In this document: piece by piece, positions 6,579-11,132 of the stretch
Position numbering within the stretch: position 1 is the first letter of the stretch
Layout of the letters: each line of letters starts with the position of its first letter
Assembly (NCBI GenBank): GCA_963169135.1
Contig: CAUJEQ010000090.1
Location: 1 to 11,132 of the forward strand
Source: Chloroflexota bacterium
Lineage (GTDB): Bacteria > Chloroflexota > Dehalococcoidia > Tepidiformales > Tepidiformaceae
Direction of reading: 5' to 3'
DNA length: 11,132 nt
Program-made: the position numbers and the translations under genes
The notes under the pieces: generated by a model
What the model saw: only the letters and a program-made list of their open reading frames with translations
Told to the model about the DNA's origin: nothing
Databases searched by the model: none

Positions 6579-6769
6579 TTCGAGTCCTCGACCTCTGCCA
6601 TCCGCCAGATGTTCTTCAGTGTACCAGTGGGGACCTCCACGGACGGGTGGCCGGAAACCGTGATCACCGACCGTTTCGTAGGATGTTTGAACTGGCGGTG
6701 GCTTCCTCGAGTTCGGGCAAGCACCCAGCCATCTTCCTCCAGGCGCTTAATCACCTCCCGCACCTTCAT
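6575..6769 (-). CDS. hicA: HicA-family mRNA interferase toxin
   Basis: This 64-residue protein has the compact dsRBD-like fold of HicA toxins. VREVIKRLEEDGWVLART forms the first helix and strand. GSHRQFKHP (22-30) carries the catalytic His24, SVITVSGHPS is the second hairpin, and VPTGTLKNIWRMAEV is the final helix. HicA cleaves mRNA in a ribosome-independent way and arrests growth until HicB binds it. All key positions are present, so the toxin is probably active. Its ATG (6769) overlaps the TGA of a short upstream ORF that derives from a copy of the fucosidase start (6766-6801), and no separate Shine-Dalgarno sequence is evident. Expression may therefore rely on the duplicated fucosidase promoter and on translational coupling. 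Confidence 0.93.
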   Translation of the reverse strand: MKVREVIKRLEEDGWVLARTRGSHRQFKHPTKRSVITVSGHPSVEVPTGTLKNIWRMAEVEDSK

Positions 6770-6801
6770 GTCACCGGTGCCGAATCAAACCGGGTACTCA
6801 T
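6766..6801 (-). CDS. Putative 11-residue leader ORF, chimeric with the fucosidase start
   Basis: This ORF reads MSTRFDSAPVT and then TGA. The first eight residues match the fucosidase N-terminus (MSTWFDSA) except for Trp4 to Arg, because they lie in repeat copy 2; the last three come from the hicA side of the junction. The stop TGA shares ATGA (6769-6766) with the hicA start, the usual geometry of translational coupling. A TAGACT box lies 8 nt before the ATG. Whether it is translated is not known. It may simply be debris of a duplication that happens to serve as a coupled leader. Confidence 0.4.
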   Translation of the reverse strand: MSTRFDSAPVT

Positions 6802-6822
6802 AGCCGCGCAGTCTACGCGAGG
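6779..6822. repeat. 44-bp direct repeat, copy 2 (upstream of hicA)
   Basis: This is the second copy of the sequence at 5992-6035 (42 of 44 identical). It includes the TAGACT box, the ATG and the first eight codons of the fucosidase, but is cut off from the rest of that gene and joins the hicA 5' region after codon eight. It therefore behaves as a relic of the fucosidase start, placed on the far side of the hicAB cassette. Confidence 0.9.
6810..6815 (-). promoter_or_regulatory. Putative leaderless -10 box for the leader ORF and hicAB
   Basis: TAGACT on the minus strand lies 8 nt before the leader ATG at 6801. It is identical in sequence and spacing to the box in front of the fucosidase gene because both lie in the duplicated 44 bp. 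It could drive the hicAB operon with the leader ORF as first cistron. Confidence 0.35.
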
Positions 6823-6850
6823 TTTCCCTCCTCCCTTCTCCCTTCTCCCC

Positions 6851-7324
6851 TTACCGCGGCAGATCCTCCACATGCAGCCCGAACAACGGCGGCGGCTCCA
6901 TCTGCAGCGCCGAAAGATAGCTGCACAGCTGGCTCCGGTGGTGCGTCTCGTGCTCGATCAGCCCGCCCAGCACCCGCCGCCAAGCCGGGAATGCCGGCCC
7001 GGCCAGGTTCGGGATGATCCGCTCCAGGTCGGCATCCACGAGCCCCGCGACGGTCGTCTTCCCCGTCCGCAACACCAGCCGGCGCAGGGCGGCCGCCGTC
7101 ACCCCGTCCTTCACGGCGTGGCCCCTGTACTTTGCAACCCCGGTCTGGATGGCGCCGATGTTCATCAGGCGTGCGTTGGCGATATGCGTGACCAGTTCGG
7201 CCACGCTGAACTCCCCCGGGGCCGGGCGCCAGTGGACGTGTGCGTCGGCCAGCCGCTCGACGGCTTCATAGGTGCGCGCGTGCACGTTGCCGACGTAGTT
7301 GATCAGGTCATCCTTCGGGATCAT
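6851..7324 (-). CDS. DinB-family putative metal-dependent protein
   Basis: This 157-residue protein is a four-helix bundle of the DinB/YfiT superfamily. The three metal-ligand histidines appear in order: His47 in ELVTHIANAR, and His125 and His129 in IEHETHHRSQL, the HxxxH of the last helix. Members bind a divalent metal. Some use mycothiol or bacillithiol for thiol transfer or detoxification, but most have no known substrate. The start at 7324 (MIPKDDLINYVGNV) is a typical family opening and has TACGAT 7 nt upstream. The gene shares its strand with hicAB and the fucosidase, so before the proposed insertion it may have lain directly upstream of the fucosidase. It is divergent from the arsenate reductase-like gene. 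Confidence 0.85.
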   Translation of the reverse strand: MIPKDDLINYVGNVHARTYEAVERLADAHVHWRPAPGEFSVAELVTHIANARLMNIGAIQTGVAKYRGHAVKDGVTAAALRRLVLRTGKTTVAGLVDADLERIIPNLAGPAFPAWRRVLGGLIEHETHHRSQLCSYLSALQMEPPPLFGLHVEDLPR

Positions 7325-7331
7325 GCCGCGA

Positions 7332-7337
7332 ATCGTA
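7332..7337 (-). promoter_or_regulatory. Putative leaderless -10 box of the DinB gene
   Basis: TACGAT on the minus strand lies 7 nt from the ATG at 7324 (four of six matches to TATAAT, fits TANNNT). There is no Shine-Dalgarno sequence. The spacing is the same as at the PPOX gene and one nt shorter than at the fucosidase and hicA-leader starts. Confidence 0.35.
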
Positions 7338-7347
7338 GAGTCGTGAG

Positions 7348-7361
7348 ATGCGAGATGCGAG
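7348..7361. repeat. Tandem heptamer ATGCGAG x2
   Basis: ATGCGAG is repeated twice in succession, just upstream of the putative DinB -10 box and within the DinB/arsC divergent gap (7325-7441). It is related to the TTGCGAG pair at 6235-6248. The same gap also holds TAACAG twice (7381-7386, 7392-7397), flanking a short TAAC/GTTA inverted repeat. No regulator can be assigned. Confidence 0.45.
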
Positions 7362-7441
7362 CACCTGTGCTGCGCGCTGCTAACAGCCGGTTAACAGGCC
7401 ATGCGCACCATGGTCCCGCCGCCACCACAGGAGAAACGATC

Positions 7442-8098
7442 ATGGCACCCGTGTCTCTCTCACCGGCCGAAGAAGGCGAACTGCGGCTGCGCATCCGCCG
7501 CGAAGCCGAAGCGCTCCACCAGGAGTTCGCCGGCATCTTCGGCATCGAAACGGTCGAACGCTATGTCCAGGAGTCCTTCGACAGCATCCGCGGCCGCGCC
7601 CGGGTGCTGGATTTCGTCCCGGTCTTCGTCCATCGTTTCACGCGCGAACGTCTCAAAGCGCTCGCGCAGGCCGAGGGAACCGTGGCAAAGGACCAGCCGG
7701 AGGTGCTCTTCGTCTGCGTGCACAACGCGGGCCGCTCCCAGGTAGCCGCCGCGCTCACCGCGACACTGAGCGGGGGCAAGGTCAGCGTCCGCTCCGCCGG
7801 TTCCACTCCCGCCGAGGAGATCAACCCGGCCGTCGTCGAGGTCATGTCCGCGATGGGCATCGATCTCTCGCAGGAGTTCCCCAAGCCCCTCTCTGACGAA
7901 GTGGTGCGCGCCGCCGACGTCGTCATCACCATGGGCTGCGGCGACGCCTGCCCCATCTATCCCGGCAAGCGCTACCTGGACTGGGAAGTCGACGACCCCG
8001 CCGGCCAGCCGCCCGAAGTCGTCCGCCGCATCGCCGCCGACATCGAAAGTCGCGTCCGGGGTCTGCTCGCCGAACTGGGCGTGCCCGCCACCGGCTGA
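7442..8098 (+). CDS. arsC: Arsenate reductase-like low-molecular-weight phosphatase with N-terminal helical domain
   Basis: This is a 218-residue two-domain protein. Residues 1-80 form a small helical bundle (VERYVQESFDSIRGRARVLDF, FVHRFTRERLKAL), the N-terminal domain seen in actinobacterial phosphatase-like ArsC proteins. Residues 86-215 form a low-molecular-weight phosphotyrosine phosphatase fold. VLFVCVHNAGRSQ carries the CX5R loop (Cys92, Arg98). TMGCGDACP carries Cys166 and Cys170, and DWEVDDPAG holds the catalytic Asp region. The CGDxCP motif is typical of thiol-coupled arsenate reductases that reduce arsenate to arsenite using mycothiol or thioredoxin. The ATG at 7442 has AGGAGA (7429-7434) seven nt upstream. 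No arsR or arsenite exporter gene is adjacent, so an arsenic role rests on motifs alone; a protein-tyrosine phosphatase role is the alternative. Confidence 0.85.
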   Translation: MAPVSLSPAEEGELRLRIRREAEALHQEFAGIFGIETVERYVQESFDSIRGRARVLDFVPVFVHRFTRERLKALAQAEGTVAKDQPEVLFVCVHNAGRSQVAAALTATLSGGKVSVRSAGSTPAEEINPAVVEVMSAMGIDLSQEFPKPLSDEVVRAADVVITMGCGDACPIYPGKRYLDWEVDDPAGQPPEVVRRIAADIESRVRGLLAELGVPATG

Positions 8099-8190
8099 GC
8101 CACCTGCCGAAGCGATAGACTGCCGGACTGCCGGCGACTGACTCTGCCAATAGCAGGCATCAGGCCCACACCTCCGGGGGATGGATCGGC

Positions 8191-8196
8191 TACGAT
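8191..8196 (+). promoter_or_regulatory. Weak -10 candidate for the histidine kinase gene
   Basis: TACGAT lies about 40 nt before the ATG at 8236 and would give a leader of roughly 33 nt. No -35 is visible and only a poor Shine-Dalgarno sequence (GACGGA at 8225-8230) precedes the start. The 8099-8235 gap also contains ACTGCCGG twice in tandem (8119-8134). Confidence 0.25.
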
Positions 8197-8235
8197 CGAG
8201 CGAACAGGGCGCTCTTCCACGCCCGACGGACCACC

Positions 8236-9741
8236 ATGACTCACACCGAACCGCCGGCCTCCCTTCCAAACCCCGATGTCCTGCGCGTCGCGGTCGAAGC
8301 TGCCGGACTCTGGACCTGGGAAGCCGATCTCGTCGCCGACGCGACCGTCTTCCAGGACGGCTTCTGGGAAGCCTTCGGCCACCGCCACGAGGGGCCCGTC
8401 GAGACGTTCGACTTCCTCCAGCACATGCACCGAGGCGACCAGAAGGCGGTCACCCGCGCCTGGCGGGCCCACCTCGATGGCGAAACCGAGATGTATGAAT
8501 CCGAGTGGCGCCTCCGCACCGCCGCAGGCGGGTGGCGCTGGATCCGCTCCCGCGGGAAAGTCACCGAACGCGGCCCGGACGGCACGCCCCTCCGCATGGT
8601 CGGTGTCTATATGGATGTCACGCGCGAGAAGCAGGCCCAGCAGGCCCTCGCCGAATCGCGCGCCGAAACCGATGCCGTCTTCCGCGGCTCGCGCGACGCC
8701 ATGATGATCGTCGACTCCGTCCTTGCGATCCGCCGGATCAACGCCCGCGCGGGGCGTCTCTTCGAACGCGTCACCGGCACGGCCGTCGTCGAAGGCACCA
8801 ACCTCCTCGACTATCCCTTCTTCCGAGAGAGCCGCCCGTTCCTCGGCGAAGTCCAGAACGCGCTCTCCGGCAAGACGTTCACGATCGAGCGCGAGTTCCG
8901 GGTACCGGGCCTTGCCCCCGGCTGGTTCGAAGGCTCCTTCTCGCCCGTCCTTGGCATCCGCGGCGAAGTCATCGGCGCGACCGTCGCCATCCGCGACATC
9001 AGCGAGCGCAAGCGGCTCGAAGCGGCACGAGTCCAGGCGCTGAAGCTCGAAAGCCTCGGTCTCATGGCCAGCGGCATCGCCCACGACTTCAACAACCTCC
9101 TTACCGTCATCGCCGCCAACATCGAACTGGCGGAGATGGGCGCCGCACCGGACGAATTGCGCGACTACCTGTCCGAAGCCCGGGGCGCCGCCACCCGCGC
9201 GTCCGAACTCGTGGAACAGCTGCTCACGTTCGCCGGAAAGTCCGAGCGAAACACCAGCCCGGTCGACCTCTCCGCCCTGGCCGCGGAAGTCGTCGGCTAC
9301 GCCCGCAAGCTCCCGGGCACGCCGGTCCAGATCGACCAGGAGTTCGCCCCCGTACCGCCGGTCGAAGCCGACGCCGTCCAGCTCCGCCAGCTCGTGCTCA
9401 ACCTCCTGATCAACGCGGTTGAGGCGACCCGGGGCTCCGGCAGCCGCGTGGTGGTCCGCACGTCCACCGTCGACGACCCGGGCGCAGCGGCGCCATCCCC
9501 GCTCGTCGCGGCCAGGCCCGCCGCGAAGTACGTGATGGTCCAGGTCTCCGACGACGGCGTCGGCATGGACCCGGCGGTGCAAACCCGCATCTTCGACCCC
9601 TTCTTCACGACGAAGGAGTCGGGCCACGGCCTCGGGCTGGCCTCGGCCCTGGGGGCGGTGCGCGCCCACGGCGGCGCAATCGCCCTTAACTCCGAGCCCG
9701 GCCACGGCTCCACCTTCACGGTCCTCCTCCCCACCGGGTAG
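8236..9741 (+). CDS. Soluble two-PAS sensor histidine kinase
   Basis: This 501-residue protein has no membrane segment. PAS 1 spans about 15-130, ending in the PAC-like YESEWRLRTAAGGWRWIRS...GVYMDVTREK. PAS 2 spans about 142-258 (IVDSVLAIRRINARAGRLF to VAIRDISERKR). The dimerisation/H-box domain carries IAHDFNNLLT with the phospho-acceptor His283. The ATP-binding domain has the N box NLLINAVEA (389-397), G1 DDGVGMD (439-445), F box FDPFFTTK (453-460) and G2 GHGLGLA (463-469). It should autophosphorylate in response to an intracellular signal and pass phosphate to a response regulator. The HDFNN H-box places it among the NtrB-like and PAS-rich cytoplasmic kinases. No receiver domain is fused and no response regulator is adjacent, so it is an orphan here. 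The start at 8236 gives a normal N-terminus. Confidence 0.95.
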   Translation: MTHTEPPASLPNPDVLRVAVEAAGLWTWEADLVADATVFQDGFWEAFGHRHEGPVETFDFLQHMHRGDQKAVTRAWRAHLDGETEMYESEWRLRTAAGGWRWIRSRGKVTERGPDGTPLRMVGVYMDVTREKQAQQALAESRAETDAVFRGSRDAMMIVDSVLAIRRINARAGRLFERVTGTAVVEGTNLLDYPFFRESRPFLGEVQNALSGKTFTIEREFRVPGLAPGWFEGSFSPVLGIRGEVIGATVAIRDISERKRLEAARVQALKLESLGLMASGIAHDFNNLLTVIAANIELAEMGAAPDELRDYLSEARGAATRASELVEQLLTFAGKSERNTSPVDLSALAAEVVGYARKLPGTPVQIDQEFAPVPPVEADAVQLRQLVLNLLINAVEATRGSGSRVVVRTSTVDDPGAAAPSPLVAARPAAKYVMVQVSDDGVGMDPAVQTRIFDPFFTTKESGHGLGLASALGAVRAHGGAIALNSEPGHGSTFTVLLPTG

Positions 9742-9801
9742 GCCCGGCGGACCACCCGGCCGACCTTCGTGACGTCCTTCATGGAGTCCCTCGGCATCCA
9801 A

Positions 9802-9824
9802 TCCGCGGCGCGCGGCGCCGCGGA
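9802..9824 (+). terminator. GC-rich stem-loop after the histidine kinase gene
   Basis: TCCGCGGCG (9802-9810) pairs perfectly with CGCCGCGGA (9816-9824) around a 5-nt loop, 61 nt after the kinase stop. This is a very stable 9-bp stem, but no T tract follows, so it is at best an atypical terminator or an RNA-protecting hairpin. Confidence 0.4.
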
Positions 9825-9883
9825 CGCGCGCCGCGCGCCAAGAGCTGCCTGAGGCCTGTACCCGGCCTTAACTGGACGGCCGC

Positions 9884-9926
9884 CACATGCCGGGAATTTT
9901 GCGTATGCAACCAATCCCGGCATGTG
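9884..9926. repeat. Long imperfect inverted repeat upstream of the cupredoxin gene
   Basis: CACATGCCGGGA (9884-9895) pairs perfectly with TCCCGGCATGTG (9915-9926). TT/AA continues the stem after one bulged A (9896), and GCC/GGC pairs lie just outside after a 2x2 internal loop. The apical 14 nt contain a nested TTGC-GTAT-GCAA (9899-9910). It is too far from a gene end and lacks a T run for a standard terminator. It could be an operator for a dimeric or tetrameric regulator, a structured leader, or the end of a small mobile element. Confidence 0.6.
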
Positions 9927-9951
9927 CTGGCCCCCGTAGCTCTCCTCGGAA

Positions 9952-9968
9952 CCCGGCCGCACGCCGGG
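9952..9968 (+). repeat. Small hairpin just before the cupredoxin ribosome binding site
   Basis: CCCGGC (9952-9957) pairs with GCCGGG (9963-9968) around the loop CGCAC. It ends four nt before GAAGGGA (9973-9979), the likely Shine-Dalgarno sequence of the gene at 9988. The spacing suggests a stem that could affect initiation, but short GC-rich stems are frequent in this DNA. Confidence 0.35.
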
Positions 9969-9987
9969 ACACGAAGGGACAAGACGC

Positions 9988-10662
9988 ATGAGCAGAATCC
10001 TGCCAGCCGGGGCGGTACTTCTCGCCGCCACCTTCATCGCGCTGGGGGCCGCCCTCGGCGCCGGCCACCATCCCGCATCGGCCGCCGACGCTTCGGTCTC
10101 CATTGTGGGTTTCGCCTTCTCCCCGGGCACCGTAACCGTGTCCGCCGGCGATACCGTCACCTGGACGAACAACGACGCCGGCGTCCCCCACACCGTCTCA
10201 TCCGATAGCGGCAGCGAGCTGGCGTCAGGCCAGCTCGCCAGCGGAGCGTCGTACCAGAAGACCTTCTCGGCGGCCGGCAGCTACGTCTATCACTGCGACA
10301 TCCACCCCTCGATGACCGGCCTGGTCGTCGTAACGGGGGCAGCCGCGACGGCCACCTCAACGCTGGCGCCCACGAACAGCCCAACGGCCACACCCACGCT
10401 TGCGGCGGCAGTCACGACTGCGGCGGCCACCGCAACCGCAACGCTGGCCGCCACCAGCACACCGACCGCGACGACCGCAGCGGGCGGCACGAGCCCAACC
10501 GCTGCAGCCAGCCCGACGAGCGCTCCCCAGCCGCCGGCAACCGGCGATGGCCAGGGTGGTGACAGCGACACCGCGATCGTCGTTGCGTCCGGGCTCATCG
10601 CAATCGCGATCGTGCTGGCGGTTGGCGGGGCGGTCTACATGGTCAGGCGCCGCAGCGCGTAG
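9988..10662 (+). CDS. Secreted, membrane-anchored cupredoxin (plastocyanin-like) protein
   Basis: This is a 224-residue protein. Residues 1-32 are a signal peptide (hydrophobic ILPAGAVLLAATFIALGAAL, probable cleavage after ASA). Residues 34-117 form one cupredoxin domain: SIVGFAFSPGTVTVSAGDTVTW, then VPHTV with His68, and YHCDIHPSM with Cys103, His106 and Met109. This is the full His-Cys-His-Met type 1 copper set, so it should bind copper and carry electrons outside the membrane. Residues 118-181 are a flexible Thr/Ala/Pro-rich linker. PPATGDG (182-188) is followed by a hydrophobic helix (about 195-217) and RRRSA, a layout like a sortase sorting signal or a simple C-terminal anchor. The start is set by GAAGGGA (9973-9979) eight nt upstream. 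No terminal oxidase or other respiratory gene is adjacent, so its partner is unknown. Confidence 0.9.
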   Translation: MSRILPAGAVLLAATFIALGAALGAGHHPASAADASVSIVGFAFSPGTVTVSAGDTVTWTNNDAGVPHTVSSDSGSELASGQLASGASYQKTFSAAGSYVYHCDIHPSMTGLVVVTGAAATATSTLAPTNSPTATPTLAAAVTTAAATATATLAATSTPTATTAAGGTSPTAAASPTSAPQPPATGDGQGGDSDTAIVVASGLIAIAIVLAVGGAVYMVRRRSA

Positions 10663-10801
10663 CGGGTGCGCAAAAGGCGATCCGAGGCGCTCCGCTCAGG
10701 GCGCGCCGGGATGTCTATCGCCCGAATGCCGGTGATGCGCGAGCGCGTCCCACCGGCCAACTGGGCACAACTGCGCTGGTGGTGATGGCAATGCTGAAGC
10801 A

Positions 10802-10815
10802 CGTCAGTACTGACG
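10802..10815. promoter_or_regulatory. Perfect 14-bp palindrome upstream of the terminase-like gene
   Basis: CGTCAGTACTGACG is a perfect two-fold palindrome without a spacer. It lies in the 245-bp gap between the cupredoxin stop and the proposed terminase ATG at 10908. A perfect 14-bp palindrome is expected roughly once by chance in a window of this size, so an operator role is only a suggestion. Little else is visible in the gap. A 24-codon ORF (10711-10785) ends in TGATG and touches an in-frame upstream ATG of the next gene. Confidence 0.35.
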
Positions 10816-10907
10816 CGTCCCGGATTGGGGCCCCGTCCCTCATGCCACCCCGGAGAGTGCCGACCGCCACTTGGAGCGAAAACCCACCACTCGCAACGAT
10901 ACCCCCG

Positions 10908-11132
10908 ATGCGTATCCTCCCCGCCCTCCGCTCCTACCAGGCCCGCGTGCTCCGTTCGCTCTACGGGCAGCTCCCGGCGAGCCCAGGTGTCCAGTTCACC
11001 GTCATGTTCCCCCGCCAGTCTGGCAAGAACGAAGTCTCCGCGGCCCTGGTGGCCTGCCTCATGCAGCACTACGCCAAGCGCGAGGGCACCATCATCGTCT
11101 GCGCCCCTACCCTCTATCCCCAGGGCCGCATC
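10908..11132 (+). CDS. Terminase large subunit-like ATPase, N-terminal fragment
   Basis: The frame runs open to the right edge, giving 75 residues: LRSYQARVLRSLYG (7-20), FTVMFPRQSGKNEVSAAL (30-47) and GTIIVCAPTLYPQGR (60-74). PRQSGKNE is a Walker A of the phage terminase type (R-Q-x-G-K-N), and the VCAPTLYPQ strand resembles the motif that follows it in TerL proteins, which package DNA into phage heads or gene-transfer particles. Superfamily 2 helicases share a similar opening, so this call is likely rather than certain. The start is ambiguous: in-frame ATGs also exist at 10785, 10791 and 10842, and none has a clear ribosome binding site. The ATG at 10908 gives the most family-like N-terminus. 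More phage genes would be expected just beyond the window. Confidence 0.65.
   Translation, partial: MRILPALRSYQARVLRSLYGQLPASPGVQFTVMFPRQSGKNEVSAALVACLMQHYAKREGTIIVCAPTLYPQGRI

Noticed and set aside
6647..7441. Upstream extension of the arsC frame back to 6647
   Set aside because: It crosses the hicA, repeat and DinB region in antisense. The ATG at 7442 has AGGAGA at a good distance and gives the expected N-terminal helical domain.
7972..9801. 609-codon minus-strand open frame opposite the histidine kinase and arsC end
   Set aside because: Its composition is Gly/Ala/Asp/Arg-rich with no recognisable domain. It is a GC-rich shadow of the plus-strand kinase, which has a complete set of catalytic motifs.
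9742..9852. In-frame read-through of 36 codons after the kinase stop, containing MESLGIQS
   Set aside because: The kinase ends normally after the last beta-strand (GSTFTVLLPTG), and the extension is Arg/Ala-rich and matches nothing I know.
10711..10785. 24-codon ORF (MSIARMPVMRERVPPANWAQLRWW) before the terminase-like gene
   Set aside because: It has no ribosome binding site and no family resemblance. The TGATG junction is suggestive but not enough to call a gene; it is mentioned only in the terminase finding.
1..11132. Search for tRNA, rRNA, CRISPR arrays and transposase genes
   Set aside because: I saw no cloverleaf with TTCGANNC-type arm, no rRNA motif, no regularly spaced repeat array and no DDE, Tyr or Ser recombinase motif.

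Overview
The window is about 11.1 kb of GC-rich, densely coded bacterial chromosome. It holds twelve recognisable protein genes plus gene fragments running off both edges, and no rRNA, tRNA or CRISPR array that I could find. The Thr/Ala/Pro-rich linker of the secreted cupredoxin, the frequent lack of Shine-Dalgarno sequences, -10-like hexamers placed right at start codons, and the mix of families suggest a Chloroflexota- or Actinomycetota-like organism. No rRNA or marker gene is present, so this is a weak inference.

Layout. 2-457 (+) is the C-terminal part of a streptomycin 6-kinase-type antibiotic phosphotransferase. 473-1015 (-) is a 2H phosphoesterase of the 2'-5' RNA ligase superfamily. 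1126-1776 (-) is a TalC-type transaldolase. 1980-3188 (+) is an Orc1/Cdc6-like AAA ATPase with a winged-helix C-terminus; its base composition is clearly lower in GC than its surroundings and two adjacent palindromes precede it, so it looks like an acquired single-gene island. 3201-3614 (-) is a PPOX/FMN-binding split-barrel protein, divergent from an SDR oxidoreductase at 3731-4576 (+). A pair of degenerate intergenic repeats with hairpin potential (4602-4765) separates the SDR from the convergent GH29 alpha-L-fucosidase (4776-6014, -).

The most unusual part is 5992-6822. A hicA-hicB toxin-antitoxin pair (6363-6769, -) lies between two 44-bp direct repeats (42 of 44 identical). One copy is the start of the fucosidase gene with its putative leaderless promoter. 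The other copy lies just upstream of hicA and encodes a short leader ORF (MSTRFDSAPVT) whose stop overlaps the hicA start codon. It looks as if a TA cassette entered between a DinB gene (6851-7324, -) and the fucosidase, duplicating the promoter and start region and becoming transcriptionally and translationally wired into it.

The right half contains a mycothiol/thioredoxin-type arsenate reductase-like protein with an N-terminal helical domain (7442-8098, +), a soluble two-PAS histidine kinase without a neighbouring response regulator (8236-9741, +), a hairpin-rich gap, a membrane-anchored cupredoxin with a sortase-like PPATG tail (9988-10662, +), and the N-terminus of a phage-type terminase large subunit or related ATPase (10908-edge, +), which hints that a prophage or gene-transfer element starts here. 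Most genes appear to be independent single transcription units; only hicA-hicB, possibly with its leader, forms a clear overlapping operon.
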